DNA from: Herbiconiux ginsengi
Lineage (GTDB): Bacteria > Actinomycetota > Actinomycetes > Actinomycetales > Microbacteriaceae
DNA length: 64,000 bases
Direction of reading: 5' to 3'
Assembly (NCBI RefSeq): GCF_900107435.1
Contig: NZ_FNPZ01000003.1
Location: 62,001-126,000, forward strand
Positions 22,875-32,868 of this stretch are shown in pieces (within the stretch, counting starts at the first letter, position 1; the number at the start of each line of letters is the position of its first letter). The notes under the pieces were generated by a model. It made no database searches, was not told where the DNA came from, and saw only the letters and a program-made list of their open reading frames with translations. A program made the translations under genes and the position numbers.

Positions 22875-25325
22875 TCACGCGTCCCCGCGGCCGGCCCGCA
22901 CCCGAGCCCGCACCCGCGTCAGCACGAGGCCCGCGCCGAGCAGCAGGAGCAGCGAGCTGAGCGCGACCCACGGCAGCGGCTCCGCGCCGGTCGAGGCCAG
23001 CGCGACAGGCTTGCCGTCACCCGAGGGCGTCGTGGCCGGCGGCGTGGTCGAGGCGGCGGTCACCGTGAAGGCCGCGCTCGCGAGCACCGTGCCGGGGTCG
23101 GCCGAAGCGGCGAGGGTGATCGTGTGGGCTCCCACGGCGGTGGCGGCGGGGATCACGACGTCCTTCAGCGTGAGCTTCCCATCACCATCAGCGACGGCGC
23201 TGCCGAGCGTCACCGGGTCGGAGTGGAGCACCACCGTGTACTGCGTTCCGGCGGCGAGACCCTCGGCCTTGATCGTGGTCGTGCCTCCGGCCTTCACGGT
23301 CGACGGGGTCGCCGTCACGGTCGGGTCGGACTCGGCCGGCGGGTTCGGGCCCTGCGGTCCGAGCGCGAGGTCGCACGAGATCGTGCCCGACCAGAGCGAG
23401 TGTCCGCCGTTGTTGCCGTCGTCCGAACGGATGACCTTCTTCACGCCGTCGACACAGGTCGAACTCGGCGCGATGGCGAAGCCCTCGAGGTTGTAATCGG
23501 GGAGGCCGGTCGGACGGTCGTAGACGCGGTCGACCACGAAGGAGCCCTCGGCGTCGATCTTCAGCAGGGTGGTGGAGCCGGCCGAGGTGTTGTCGGCGAC
23601 CGCCCAGACACGCTGCGCATCCGGGTCCCACTGCGTGTCCTGGATCATCGGCAGGCCGGTGGCGATCGTGGCGACGCGGTGGAAGGAGCCGTCGGCGTTC
23701 AGCGCGTAGGCGTAGAGGTGGCCGTTCTTCTCCAGGGCGGTGAAGTAGAGGCCGGTGCCGTGACCCGGGTAGTGGGCCGGGTCGTAGGCGGCGTCGGTGC
23801 GCTGGTCGACGAACGCGTTCTCGGTGAGGTAGGAGTCCGGGACCCAGGTGATGCCCTCGAAGCCCAGGTTGGAGTCGGCCTTGACGGGGTCGATGGCGTC
23901 GGCGAGGTCGGCGGTCAGAACCCACTGCGTGGTCGGCTGCAGGGTCGCGCCCGACTGGCTCGGGTCGTAGCGGAGCACGCTCTCGAGGGGCACACCGCTC
24001 GCTGCGTTGTCACGCTCGGTGGTGATGTAGAGGAAGCCGTCGGGGCCCACGGTGATGCCCTCGGAGTCGGGCTGACCGCCGCCGTCCGGGAACACGATGT
24101 CCTTGCCGGCGCTCCAGCCGTTCGCGGTGTCGGGCACCCAGAGGTCGCCGCTCTTCACGAGACGGTAGACGTGGCTCTTGTTCTTCACGGCCCACATCAC
24201 ATCGGGGTGGGCCGGGTCGATGTCGAGGCCCGAGACGTCCTGCCCGGAGAGCGGGGTGACGAACTGGCACTCGTTGTCGGCGACCGTCCAGTCCTGGCTG
24301 CCCGGCCAGGCGATGCCACCGGCGATCGCCGGTCCGCTGCCCGAGGCGCCCTCGGTCTGGCAGGGCACCTCGCCGCCGTTGCCCGGGTCGCTCGGCGGGA
24401 TGATGGTTCCGGCGCACGCCTCGGCGTTGGAGGCGCCCCAGCTCGAGACCGCGGTGTGGGCCCAGGCGCCGGTGGCGTCGCCGCAGCGCGACCACGATCC
24501 GGGCTGGGCGTCGTTCTCGCCCCAGCCGACGGAATCGACGATCGTGGAGCCGTCGGCCAGGTAGAGCTTCACGGAGTCTCCGCTCGAGCTCAGCCCCTGA
24601 TTCGACAGGAGCACGAGGTACCCGTGGGCGGGCACCACGGTGCCGTTGGGGGCCTCGACCGGGGCCGGGTTGCTGGTGCTGTCGGTCTGCTTCCATGAGG
24701 CGACGTCGACATCCGTGTCGCCCGTGTTCACCAGCTCGTAGCCGTCGTGAGTGGGGTCGTCGTTGGCCGAGGTGACTTCGTTGAGCTTGATCGCCTTCCA
24801 CGAATCATCGGTCGGATCGGTGGGATCGGTCGGGTCGGTCGTCTCCGGGTTGGGCTCGCCCTTCGAGGGCGTTGCCTGCTCGACGAAGTCGCCCGTGCCG
24901 TTCGGCACGCGGCCCCAGGTGTCGAGGTGGAAGTCGCCCCATTCGTAGGAGTCGAGCAAGGTCGTGCCGTCGGGCGCGAAGAGGCTCAGCTTGTCGCCCT
25001 TCTTGAGCTTGAAGCTGTCGTTCTCCGCGACGTAGACGTCGCCGGGGGCGATGACCGTTCCGCTCGGAATCGTCAGGGAGACACCGTTCTCGCGCCCGGT
25101 CAGCACCGATCCGGATGCGTCGAGCGGCTGCGTTCCCGTGTTGATGAGCTCCGCCCAGTCGGGCTTGCCGTCGGTCTCGATCTCGTTGATCTTGAGACCG
25201 GCGACGGCGGTGTCGGAGGGGGCGTCGTCGGCGGCCTGAGCGGCGGCCGGAACGGCGAAGAGGCCGGTCAGCACGAGGGCTGATCCGGCGACGAAGGCCA
25301 GCGGGCGAGGGAGTCTTTTCAGCAC
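22875..25325 (-). CDS. Surface protein with lamin-tail and phytase-like domains, LASTG anchor
   Basis: An 816-residue secreted protein. From GTG 25325 the signal peptide is RPLAFVAGSALVLTGLFAVPAAAQA. Two lamin-tail domains follow (about residues 42-150 and 175-300: LKINEIETDGKPDWAELINTG; IKLNEVTSANDDPTHDGYELVNTG), linked by a (DPT)n stretch. Residues about 315-680 form an esterase-like phytase/SdiA-type propeller domain. An Ig-like domain (VTATPSTVKAGGTTTIKAEGL) precedes LASTG, a hydrophobic helix and an Arg-rich tail. LAxTG is the class E sortase signal known in actinobacteria. The TTG upstream at 25400 lies in the terminator hairpin and is rejected as start. Probable role: extracellular phosphoester or DNA-related hydrolysis (inference). 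Confidence 0.83.
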   Translation of the reverse strand: MLKRLPRPLAFVAGSALVLTGLFAVPAAAQAADDAPSDTAVAGLKINEIETDGKPDWAELINTGTQPLDASGSVLTGRENGVSLTIPSGTVIAPGDVYVAENDSFKLKKGDKLSLFAPDGTTLLDSYEWGDFHLDTWGRVPNGTGDFVEQATPSKGEPNPETTDPTDPTDPTDDSWKAIKLNEVTSANDDPTHDGYELVNTGDTDVDVASWKQTDSTSNPAPVEAPNGTVVPAHGYLVLLSNQGLSSSGDSVKLYLADGSTIVDSVGWGENDAQPGSWSRCGDATGAWAHTAVSSWGASNAEACAGTIIPPSDPGNGGEVPCQTEGASGSGPAIAGGIAWPGSQDWTVADNECQFVTPLSGQDVSGLDIDPAHPDVMWAVKNKSHVYRLVKSGDLWVPDTANGWSAGKDIVFPDGGGQPDSEGITVGPDGFLYITTERDNAASGVPLESVLRYDPSQSGATLQPTTQWVLTADLADAIDPVKADSNLGFEGITWVPDSYLTENAFVDQRTDAAYDPAHYPGHGTGLYFTALEKNGHLYAYALNADGSFHRVATIATGLPMIQDTQWDPDAQRVWAVADNTSAGSTTLLKIDAEGSFVVDRVYDRPTGLPDYNLEGFAIAPSSTCVDGVKKVIRSDDGNNGGHSLWSGTISCDLALGPQGPNPPAESDPTVTATPSTVKAGGTTTIKAEGLAAGTQYTVVLHSDPVTLGSAVADGDGKLTLKDVVIPAATAVGAHTITLAASADPGTVLASAAFTVTAASTTPPATTPSGDGKPVALASTGAEPLPWVALSSLLLLLGAGLVLTRVRARVRAGRGDA

Positions 25326-25382
25326 GAGCCCACGCTGGCCGTGCCGGGCGAACGGCAGGTGACGTGCGGGTGTCGGAAAGCT

Positions 25383-25422
25383 GAACGCCCCTCCCCGCAA
25401 CGAGCAGCGAGGAGGGGCGTTC
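25383..25422 (-). terminator. Terminator of the xylA-ABC operon
   Basis: A perfect 12-bp stem (25383-25394 with 25411-25422) lies 20 nt after the stop of xylA on the minus strand. Confidence 0.7.
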
Positions 25423-25443
25423 GGTGGAGCAGGAGAGCAGGGG

Positions 25444-26634
25444 TCAGCGCGCGCCGAGCATGTGCTCCATGGCGAGCTGCTGCAGACGCACGAAGCCGAA
25501 GCCCTTGCCGCCGAAGTAGGCGGCGGCGTCGAAGTCCTCGTAGGAGGCTCGGTCGGCGATGAGGGCGTCGTACCCCTCGCCGTCGTTCAGCGTGGGGGTG
25601 TTGACCTCGTCGACCTTCGAGGCGGCGAGGGCCTCCTGCACGACCGGGTCGGCGCGGAACGCGGCAGCCCGCTCCTTGAGCAGCAGGTACATCCGCATGT
25701 TCGCCTCCACCGAGTCCCACACGCCGGCGATGTCCTCGGTGCGGGAGGGCTTGTAGTCGAAGTGCCGCGGGCCGTCGTAGGCGGGCGTGCCGCCGGGGCC
25801 GCCGTTCTCCAGCAGGTCGACCAGCGAGAAGGCGTTCTGCACGTCGCCGTGGCCGAACACCAGATCCTGGTCGAACTTCACGCCGCGCTGGCCGTTGAGG
25901 TCGATGTGGAACAGCTTTCCGGCGTCGAGGGCCTGCGCGATGCCGTGGGTGAAGTTGAGCCCCGCCATCTGCTCGTGCCCCGTCTCGGGGTTCAGGCCCA
26001 CCAACTCGGGCCGTTCGAGGGTGGCGATGAACCCCAGCGCGTGCCCGACGGTGGGCAGCAGGATGTCGCCACGCGGCTCGTTCGGCTTGGGCTCGATCGC
26101 GAACCTCAGGTCGTAGCCCTTCTCCACCACGTAGTCGCCGAGCAGGTTCACGGCCTCGCGGTAGCGCTCCAGCGCCCCCCGGATGTCTTTGGCCGCGTCG
26201 TACTCGCTACCCTCGCGGCCGCCCCACATGACGAAAGTGGTGGCCCCGAGCTCCGCGGCGAGGTCGAGGTTGCGGATGACCTTCCGCAGCGCGAACCGGC
26301 GCACGGCCCGGTCGTTCGAGGTGAAGCCGCCGTCTTTGAACACGGGGTGCGAGAACAGGTTGGTGGTCACCATCTCGACCACGACACCGGTGTCGGCGGT
26401 GACCTTCTTGAGACGGTCGATCTCGTGCTGGCGCTCCGCATCGGTCGACTCGAACGGGAAGATGTCGTCGTCGTGGAAGGTGATTCCCCACACGCCGCGT
26501 TCGGCGAGCCCTTCGACGGCCTCGACGGTGTCGAGGTGGGGCCGGGTGGCGCCACCGAACTGATCCTGCGCGTTCCAGCCCAAGGTCCAGAGACCGAAGG
26601 AGAACTTGTCGCCAGGCGTAGGGGTGAGTGTCAT
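25444..26634 (-). CDS. xylA: Xylose isomerase
   Basis: A 396-residue class I xylose isomerase, interconverting D-xylose and D-xylulose (also D-glucose and D-fructose) in the cytosol with two divalent metals. Signature segments are [22 protein letters not shown] with the catalytic His, [10 protein letters not shown], the metal-binding Glu/Lys strand [30 protein letters not shown], and [22 protein letters not shown]. Length and motifs fit the compact actinobacterial type. It is the last gene of the minus-strand transporter operon, 50 nt after the permease. No xylulokinase gene lies in the window. Confidence 0.95.
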   Translation of the reverse strand: MTLTPTPGDKFSFGLWTLGWNAQDQFGGATRPHLDTVEAVEGLAERGVWGITFHDDDIFPFESTDAERQHEIDRLKKVTADTGVVVEMVTTNLFSHPVFKDGGFTSNDRAVRRFALRKVIRNLDLAAELGATTFVMWGGREGSEYDAAKDIRGALERYREAVNLLGDYVVEKGYDLRFAIEPKPNEPRGDILLPTVGHALGFIATLERPELVGLNPETGHEQMAGLNFTHGIAQALDAGKLFHIDLNGQRGVKFDQDLVFGHGDVQNAFSLVDLLENGGPGGTPAYDGPRHFDYKPSRTEDIAGVWDSVEANMRMYLLLKERAAAFRADPVVQEALAASKVDEVNTPTLNDGEGYDALIADRASYEDFDAAAYFGGKGFGFVRLQQLAMEHMLGAR

Positions 26635-26684
26635 GGTGAAGCTTTCTGTTCTGAAGTGAGGCGGGAGAGTCGGACTGGTGGTGG

Positions 26685-27743
26685 CTATTTGCGCGCGGCG
26701 CGGTTCGCGAAGCGCTGCTGGAGCAGAACGGCGATGACGATGATGACGCCCTTCGCGATGGCCTGCACCGAGGTCGAGAGGTTGTTCTGCGTGAACACGT
26801 TGGTGAGCGTCGAGAAGATGAGCACACCGAGCACGGTGCCCATGATCGTTCCGCGCCCGCCCACCAGCAGCGTGCCACCCACGACGACCGCGGCGATCGC
26901 GTCGAGTTCGTAGAGCGTGCCGTGGGTCGAGGTGCCGGCCGTCGTGCGGGCGAGCATCATGACACCGGCGATGCCGGCGGTGAGGCCCGAGAGCACGTAG
27001 AGGTACATCATGTGCCGCTTCACCTTGATGCCGGCCAGGCGGGCCGCCTCGAGGTTGCCGCCGATGGCGACGGTGCGGCGGCCGAAGGTGGTGCGGTTCA
27101 GGAGGAACCAGCCTGCAGCCACGACGATGGCGAAGATCCAGATCAGGATCGAGACACCCAGGATGTCGCCCCGGAAGAAGTCGAGGAAGCCCTGCTGACG
27201 CACGATCTGCGTGGTGCGGTTGGCGAGCACCTCGGCGAGACCCCGGGCCGCGACGAGCATGGCGAGCGTGGCGATGAACGCCACCACGTTGCCGTAGGCG
27301 ATCACGATGCCGTTGATCAACCCCGCCCCGGCGCCCACCGCGAGGGCGATGATCACCATCACGATCCAGTTCGTCGAGTCGGCGAAGTCCTGCACCCACG
27401 ACAGCGTGGCGACGACGCTGGCCAGACCCAGCACCGAGCCGACCGAGAGGTCGATGCCGCCGGCCGTGATCACGAAGGTCATGCCGATGCTGACGACCCC
27501 GATGATCGAGGCGAAGCGGATGATCGTGAGCACGTTCTCGAAGTTCGCGAAGCGGTCGCCCGCCGTGATCGTGCCCACCAGGAACAGGGCCAGGAGGGCG
27601 ATGATCAACCCGATGCTGCGCCCGGCGGAGCCGCCGAGCACCCGGTTCAGCACACTCCGCTTCTCGTCGTGGGGCGGAATGCCTCCTGAGATGTGGCCCT
27701 CGCCCGCCAGGGCGGGGGCGACCGGCGAATTCTGCTCGCTCAC
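26685..27743 (-). CDS. Ribose/xylose-type ABC transporter permease
   Basis: A 352-residue CUT2 permease (RbsC/XylH family). A ~40-residue hydrophilic N-terminus precedes eight to ten hydrophobic segments. The conserved [13 protein letters not shown] motif near residue 94 and the [35 protein letters not shown] coupling helix are clear, as is [23 protein letters not shown]. Its start overlaps the ATPase stop by 4 nt. Encoded with XylA, it most likely imports xylose, although other pentoses or deoxysugars are possible. Confidence 0.93.
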   Translation of the reverse strand: MSEQNSPVAPALAGEGHISGGIPPHDEKRSVLNRVLGGSAGRSIGLIIALLALFLVGTITAGDRFANFENVLTIIRFASIIGVVSIGMTFVITAGGIDLSVGSVLGLASVVATLSWVQDFADSTNWIVMVIIALAVGAGAGLINGIVIAYGNVVAFIATLAMLVAARGLAEVLANRTTQIVRQQGFLDFFRGDILGVSILIWIFAIVVAAGWFLLNRTTFGRRTVAIGGNLEAARLAGIKVKRHMMYLYVLSGLTAGIAGVMMLARTTAGTSTHGTLYELDAIAAVVVGGTLLVGGRGTIMGTVLGVLIFSTLTNVFTQNNLSTSVQAIAKGVIIVIAVLLQQRFANRAARK

Positions 27744-29260
27744 GCGGCACTTCCCTTCATGACCAGATCGAGCACGCCGTGCTCGTCGATGTCGCTCGCG
27801 GTGGTGGTGTGGATGACTCGTCCTTCGGCGACGACGAGCACGCGGTCGGAGAGGCCGAGAACCTCTTCGATCTCGCTGGAGATCACGACGATCGCCGTGC
27901 CTTCGGCGGCGAGCCGGCGGATCAGGGTGTAGATCTCGGCCCGGGCGCCGACGTCGACGCCACGGGTGGGTTCGTCGAGCAGCAGCACGCGGGTGCCGTG
28001 CACGAGCCAGCGGGCGAGGAGGATCTTCTGCTGGTTGCCGCCGGAGAGCGTGCGGGCCGGGCGGTCGGGATCGGCGGGTCGCAGTTCGAGTGCCTCGAGC
28101 TGTTTCCGGGCCACCGACCGCTCGGCGCGTTCGTTGAGCAATCCGGCTCGGGCCCAGCGGCCGAAGCTCGCCAGCGTCACGTTGCGGTAGACGGGTTCGT
28201 CGAGGATGAGCCCTTGGCTCTTGCGCTCCTCGGGAGACAGACCCATGCCGGCGTGCACCCCGGCTCGCACCGAGCCCGCTTCGATCGCCTTGCCATCGAT
28301 CTCCACGGTGCCCGAGGTGGGTTTGCGCGCCCCGTAGATGGTCTCGATGATCTCGGAGCGGCCCGATCCCACGAGGCCGGCCAGGCCCACGATCTCACCC
28401 GCGCGCACGTCGAAGCTGACGTCGTCGAACACGCCCTTGATGCCGAGGTTCTTCACCGAGAGCAGCACGGGGGAGTCGGATGCGACGGGCACGGCGGGCG
28501 GGAAGACGTTCTCCACCGTGCGGCCCGTCATCAACCGGATGAGGTCTTGCGTGGGGGTGTCGGCCACGGCGAGGTTGGTGGCCATCGTGCGACCGTCTTT
28601 GATCACGGTGATGCGGTCGCCGATCTCGCGGATCTCTTCGAGCCGGTGCGAGATGTAGATCACGGCGATGCCGTCGGCGGTGAGTTCGCGAACCACGCGG
28701 AAGAGGTTCTTCACCTCTTCGGAGTCGAGCACGGCGGAGGGCTCGTCCATGATGATGAGCTTCGTGTCGTGACTGAGCGCGCGGGCCATGCTCACGATCT
28801 GCTTGTTCGCGGCCGAGAGCGTGCCCACCTCCCGGTTCGACGAGATGCCGCCGTGGCCGAGCCGTGTCATGATCTCGTGAGCGCGCCGGCTGGTCTTGCG
28901 GCGCTCGGTCACACCGCCGCGGGCGAATTCGTGGCCGAGGAAGATGTTCTCCGCCACGGTCAAGCCGTCGACGACGTCGAGCTCCTGGTACATGGTGGCG
29001 ATGCCGAGGCCCAGCGCGGCCACGGGGTCGGAGATGGTGATCGGTTCGCCCTGCCACACGATCTCGCCCTCGTCGGGCTGGTTCACACCCGAGAGGGTCT
29101 TGATGAGGGTGGACTTGCCGGCGCCGTTCTGGCCGAGAACGCAGTGCACCTCGCCCGGGAGGATCTCGAGATCCACTCCCTTCAGCGCTTGCACGCCGGC
29201 GAAGGATTTTGTCAGTCCTCGCACCATGAGCAGTGGATTTCCCTGGTCGACAGTGATCAT
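27740..29260 (-). CDS. Ribose/xylose-type sugar ABC transporter ATPase (two NBDs)
   Basis: A 506-residue CUT2 ATPase with two nucleotide-binding domains. The first has Walker [10 protein letters not shown], signature [16 protein letters not shown] and Walker [12 protein letters not shown]. The second has a degenerate P-loop GLVGSGRSE, signature [15 protein letters not shown] and Walker [13 protein letters not shown]. This asymmetry is normal for RbsA/XylG/MglA. ATG 29260 is supported by a TACCTT -10 box 6 nt upstream, so the operon mRNA is probably leaderless. It is the first gene of the minus-strand operon, divergent from the sugar-binding lipoprotein. Confidence 0.94.
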   Translation of the reverse strand: MITVDQGNPLLMVRGLTKSFAGVQALKGVDLEILPGEVHCVLGQNGAGKSTLIKTLSGVNQPDEGEIVWQGEPITISDPVAALGLGIATMYQELDVVDGLTVAENIFLGHEFARGGVTERRKTSRRAHEIMTRLGHGGISSNREVGTLSAANKQIVSMARALSHDTKLIIMDEPSAVLDSEEVKNLFRVVRELTADGIAVIYISHRLEEIREIGDRITVIKDGRTMATNLAVADTPTQDLIRLMTGRTVENVFPPAVPVASDSPVLLSVKNLGIKGVFDDVSFDVRAGEIVGLAGLVGSGRSEIIETIYGARKPTSGTVEIDGKAIEAGSVRAGVHAGMGLSPEERKSQGLILDEPVYRNVTLASFGRWARAGLLNERAERSVARKQLEALELRPADPDRPARTLSGGNQQKILLARWLVHGTRVLLLDEPTRGVDVGARAEIYTLIRRLAAEGTAIVVISSEIEEVLGLSDRVLVVAEGRVIHTTTASDIDEHGVLDLVMKGSAA

Positions 29261-29266
29261 GATCGC

Positions 29267-29272
29267 AAGGTA
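29267..29272 (-). promoter_or_regulatory. -10 box of leaderless ATPase-permease-xylA operon
   Basis: On the minus strand TACCTT lies 6 nt before ATG 29260, with no ribosome binding site. Confidence 0.5.
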
Positions 29273-29354
29273 GCAGAATTGTTACGAGGCTGCATCAAAA
29301 TAGGGCGACTGGGCCCTAGATGCCCGGTTTATGGCTGCAAGGAACATCACAATA

Positions 29355-29409
29355 TTGCTCAAGAGCAACTAGATTCGCTGGCGACAAACGTCTAACAGTC
29401 TGTTATGTT
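29355..29409 (+). promoter_or_regulatory. Divergent control region with two palindromic operators
   Basis: Two perfect palindromes lie in the unusually A+T-rich region between the divergent transporter genes: TTGCTC-aa-GAGCAA (29355-29368) and TAACAG-t-CTGTTA (29393-29405). A plausible promoter for the binding-protein gene is GCGACA (29381-29386), a 17-nt spacer and TATGTT (29404-29409), which the second palindrome overlaps. The two ROK proteins encoded downstream are candidate repressors. Confidence 0.55.
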
Positions 29410-29493
29410 GCATGAAACGTCAATGTGGACAGCGGCACCGAAGCACCTCCACGTTGGCGGGCAGACACCTGCATCACTACCAAGGAGGAACAC

Positions 29494-30546
29494 ATGCTTG
29501 CACCACGCTCGCTGCGCAGCCGCTTGCTGCTCGCATCCGGAGCATCACTCGCGGCAGTCGCGCTGATGACCGGTTGCACCTCGGGGGGTTCCACGACCTC
29601 GACCGACACCGCCGTCGAGGAGAACACGGTCGAGGACAACGCGGCCAGTGGTGAGACGATCACCATCGGCTTCTCCGGCCCCGCGGCCGACCACGGCTGG
29701 CTCGGCGCCATCAACTCGGCCGCCATCGCCGAGGCCGACAAGTACGACGACGTCGAACTGGTCGTGGCTGAAGGCACCAACGACGCCAACCTGCAGATCA
29801 GCCAGGTGGAGACCTTCATCAACGACAAGGTCGACGCGATCGTGCTGCTGCCGACCGACGGCGCCGCGCTGACGGATGTCGCGATCAAGGCCATGCAGGC
29901 CGGCATCCCCGTCATCAACGTCGACCGCGAGTTCTCGAGCACCTTCGCCGCTCGCACCACCATCCTCGGTGACAACTACGGCATGGGCGTGAGCGCGGGA
30001 ACGTACATCTGCGAGCAGCTCGACGGCAAGAAGGACGCCGTCGTCGCCGAGATCGCCGGCATCGACAGCCTGCCGCTCACGCAGGACCGCAGCAAGGGCT
30101 TCGCCGATGCACTCGACGACTGCGGCCTCGAGGTCTCGAACCGCGTCGCCGCCGACTTCACCGTGCAGGGCGGTGAAGCAGCCGCCTCGCAGCTGCTCGC
30201 CTCCGCACCGAAGATCGACGCCATCTGGAACCACGACGACGACCAGGGTGTCGGCGTTCTCGCGGCGATCGACGCCGCGGGCCGCGACGAGTTCTTCATG
30301 GTCGGCGGCGCCGGTTCGGCGAACGTGATGCGCGACATCCAGGCCGACAACACGGTGCTGAAGGCCACGGTCATCTACCCGTCGACCCAGGCGGCCGACG
30401 GCATCAGCCTCGCCCGCCTGATCGTGCAGGGCAAGGGTATGAGCGACCTGGTCGAGTCGGCCGTGCCGCGCAAGATCCAGCTCTACGCACCCGTCGTCAC
30501 GAAGGAGAACGTCGAGGTCTACCTGCCGAGCGCGTTCGAGTCGTAG
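29494..30546 (+). CDS. Sugar-binding lipoprotein of the ribose/xylose-type ABC importer
   Basis: A 350-residue periplasmic-binding-protein type I (Peripla_BP_4) lipoprotein. The signal peptide ends in the lipobox LMTGC, and a Thr/Glu-rich linker follows. Fold blocks include ITIGFSGPAADHGWLGAINSAA, VDAIVLLPTDGAALTDVAIKAMQAGIPVINVDREF and DAIWNHDDDQGVGVLAAIDAAG. ATG 29494 is preceded by AAGGAGGAA, which rules out the upstream in-frame codon at 29425. It is divergent from the ATPase-permease-xylA operon and should deliver a pentose or related sugar to them. A strong terminator follows. Confidence 0.93.
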   Translation: MLAPRSLRSRLLLASGASLAAVALMTGCTSGGSTTSTDTAVEENTVEDNAASGETITIGFSGPAADHGWLGAINSAAIAEADKYDDVELVVAEGTNDANLQISQVETFINDKVDAIVLLPTDGAALTDVAIKAMQAGIPVINVDREFSSTFAARTTILGDNYGMGVSAGTYICEQLDGKKDAVVAEIAGIDSLPLTQDRSKGFADALDDCGLEVSNRVAADFTVQGGEAAASQLLASAPKIDAIWNHDDDQGVGVLAAIDAAGRDEFFMVGGAGSANVMRDIQADNTVLKATVIYPSTQAADGISLARLIVQGKGMSDLVESAVPRKIQLYAPVVTKENVEVYLPSAFES

Positions 30547-30555
30547 GCGATGCGG

Positions 30556-30592
30556 GCCGGGGTGGCCGCACCGCACGTGCGGCCACCCCGGC
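30556..30592 (+). terminator. Terminator after sugar-binding lipoprotein gene
   Basis: A perfect 16-bp GC-rich stem (30556-30571 with 30577-30592) with a 5-nt loop is followed by a pyrimidine-rich tail. Confidence 0.85.
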
Positions 30593-30650
30593 TCCACCTC
30601 TCCCTCCGACCCGGGCCTGCGCCCGACCCCGCTAGAGGAAGCGACAGACA

Positions 30651-31820
30651 GTGACGACAAAAGCACCACTCCGAGTGGCGATGGTGGGCTACGGATTCAT
30701 GGGAGCCGCCCACTCCCAGGGCTGGCGGGTGGCCCCCCGCTTCTTCGATCTCGCCGCCACCCCCGAGATGACCGTTCTGGTGGGCCGGGACGCGGAACGC
30801 ACCTCCGCCGCCGCCGAGAACTGGGGCTGGGCCGAGACCTCCACCGATTGGCGCGAGACCATCGCGCGCGACGACATCGACATCGTCGACATCGTGACCC
30901 CGGGCGACTCGCATGCCGAGATCGCCATCGCCGCCCTCGAGGCCGGCAAGCACGTGCTCTGCGAGAAGCCTCTCGCCAACTCCGTTGCCGAGGCCGAGGC
31001 CATGACCGCGGCGGCCGAGCGCGCCGCCGAGAGGGGCGTGCGCTCGATGGTGGGCTTCACCTACCGCCGTGTGCCCGCCGCCACCTTCGCCCGCGACCTC
31101 GTGGCGGCCGGCCGCATCGGAACGGTGCGCCAGGTGCGCGCCCAGTACCTGCAGGACTGGCTGAGCGACGCCGAGGCACCCATGACCTGGCGGCTCGACA
31201 AGTCGTTGGCGGGCTCCGGCTCGCTCGGCGACATCGGCGCCCACGCCATCGACCTGGCCCAGTTCATCACCGGCAACCGGCTGGTCTCCGTCTCGGGCGT
31301 GCTCGAGACGCTGGTCTCCGAGCGTCCCCTGCTCGCGGATGCGCGCGGTCTCTCCGGCACCGCCTCCGACGAGCGCGGTCAGGTCACGGTCGACGACGTC
31401 GCCCTCTTCACGGGTCGCTTCGACGACGGCGTGCTCGGCAGTTTCGAGGCCACCCGCTTCGCGACCGGGCGCAAGAACGCCCTGCGCGTCGAGGTCTCGG
31501 GTTCGACCGGGGCCATCGCCTTCGACCTCGAAGACCTCAACGCCCTGCAGTTCTTCGACGGCACGGCCGACGCCACCACGCAGGGGTTCACGAAGATCCT
31601 GGTGACCGAGCCCGAGCATCCCTATGTCGCCGCCTGGTGGCCCGCAGGCCACATGCTCGGCTACGAGCACGGGTTCTCGCACCAGGCCCGCGACTTCGTG
31701 GAGGCGATCGCGGCGGGGGAGCAGCCCCGGCCCTCGTTCGCCGACGGTCTGCAGGTGCAGCGCGTGCTCGACGCCGTGGAGCAGAGCTCGGGCAACGGCA
31801 GCGCCTGGACCACGGTCTGA
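30651..31820 (+). CDS. Gfo/Idh/MocA family oxidoreductase
   Basis: A 389-residue NAD(P)-dependent sugar dehydrogenase family protein. The Rossmann motif is VAMVGYGFMGAAH, EKPLA carries the catalytic Lys (about residue 105), and GSLGDIGAHAIDLAQF supplies the active-site Asp/His pair. GTG 30651 is preceded by AGAGGA. Members oxidise C3 or another hydroxyl of sugars, inositols or sugar acids. The adjacent isomerase/epimerase and the ThuA-containing protein farther downstream fit 3-keto-sugar metabolism (inference from ThuA/ThuB-type pairs). It is followed after 31 nt by the isomerase gene. Confidence 0.9.
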   Translation: MTTKAPLRVAMVGYGFMGAAHSQGWRVAPRFFDLAATPEMTVLVGRDAERTSAAAENWGWAETSTDWRETIARDDIDIVDIVTPGDSHAEIAIAALEAGKHVLCEKPLANSVAEAEAMTAAAERAAERGVRSMVGFTYRRVPAATFARDLVAAGRIGTVRQVRAQYLQDWLSDAEAPMTWRLDKSLAGSGSLGDIGAHAIDLAQFITGNRLVSVSGVLETLVSERPLLADARGLSGTASDERGQVTVDDVALFTGRFDDGVLGSFEATRFATGRKNALRVEVSGSTGAIAFDLEDLNALQFFDGTADATTQGFTKILVTEPEHPYVAAWWPAGHMLGYEHGFSHQARDFVEAIAAGEQPRPSFADGLQVQRVLDAVEQSSGNGSAWTTV

Positions 31821-31851
31821 CCACCCCACTACTTAAGAGGAGAAGAAACAC

Positions 31852-32853
31852 ATGGCACGACCGATCACCCTCTTCACCGGCCAGTGGGCCGACCTTCCCT
31901 TCGAGGAGGTCGCGCGACTCGCCGCCGGCTGGGGCTACGACGGGCTGGAGATCGCCTGCTGGGGCGACCACCTCGATCCGTGGCGCTGGGATGAGCCGGG
32001 CTACGTCGAGGGCAAGCTCGCGCTGCTCGAGAAATACGGCCTGAAGGTCTACGCGATCTCCAACCACCTGAAGGGTCAGGCCGTCTGCGACGATCCGATC
32101 GACCAGCGACACCGCGACATCCTGCCCGACGTGGTGTGGGGCGACGGCGACCCCGAGGGCGTGCGGCAGCGCGCGGCCGAGGAGATGAAGAACACCGCAC
32201 GGCTCGCCGCCGCGCTCGGGGTGAAGACGGTGGTCGGCTTCACCGGATCGGCCATCTGGAAGTACGTCGCGATGTTCCCGCCCGTGTCGCAAGAACTCGT
32301 CGACGCCGGCTACCAGGACTTCGCCGACCGCTGGAACCCCATACTCGACGTCTTCGACGAGGTCGGCGTGCGCTTCGCCCACGAGGTGCACCCGTCGGAG
32401 ATCGCCTACGACTACTGGACGACGGTTCGCACCCTGGACGCCATCGGCCACCGCCCCGCATTCGGCCTGAACTGGGACCCGAGCCACTTCGTCTGGCAGG
32501 AGCTCGATCCGGTGGCCTTCATCCTGGAGTTCCAGGACCTCATCTACCACGTCGACTGCAAGGATGTGAAGATGAACACCGGCAACGGCCGCAACGGACG
32601 GCTCGGCTCCCATCTGGCCTGGGCCGACCTGCGTCGGGGCTGGGACTTCGTCTCCACCGGTCACGGCGACGTGCCCTGGGAGAAGAGCTTCCGCGCCCTC
32701 AACGCCATCGGCTACGACGGCCCCATCTCGGTGGAGTGGGAAGACGCCGGGATGGACCGCCTGGTCGGTGCCCCTGAAGCCCTGGAGTTCGTGAAGCGCC
32801 TGGCTTTCGACGCCCCGACGGCGGCCTTCGACGCCGCGTTCAGCACCCGATAG
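31852..32853 (+). CDS. Sugar phosphate isomerase/epimerase family protein (AP2EC TIM barrel)
   Basis: A 333-residue TIM-barrel protein of the xylose-isomerase-like AP endonuclease 2 superfamily. Visible elements include [39 protein letters not shown] with the metal-binding Glu, [21 protein letters not shown] and [20 protein letters not shown] precedes ATG 31852. Paralogues act as 3-keto-sugar or inosose isomerases, epimerases or dehydratases, usually beside a Gfo/Idh/MocA dehydrogenase as here. The pair probably processes one oxidised sugar. The ROK gene follows after 15 nt. Confidence 0.9.
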   Translation: MARPITLFTGQWADLPFEEVARLAAGWGYDGLEIACWGDHLDPWRWDEPGYVEGKLALLEKYGLKVYAISNHLKGQAVCDDPIDQRHRDILPDVVWGDGDPEGVRQRAAEEMKNTARLAAALGVKTVVGFTGSAIWKYVAMFPPVSQELVDAGYQDFADRWNPILDVFDEVGVRFAHEVHPSEIAYDYWTTVRTLDAIGHRPAFGLNWDPSHFVWQELDPVAFILEFQDLIYHVDCKDVKMNTGNGRNGRLGSHLAWADLRRGWDFVSTGHGDVPWEKSFRALNAIGYDGPISVEWEDAGMDRLVGAPEALEFVKRLAFDAPTAAFDAAFSTR

Positions 32854-32868
32854 CAGCAGAGGATGTCA

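Noticed and set aside
25326-25400. N-terminal extension of the lamin-tail surface protein from TTG 25400
   Set aside because: The TTG lies inside the terminator hairpin and the extension delays the signal peptide; GTG 25325 gives a normal signal sequence.
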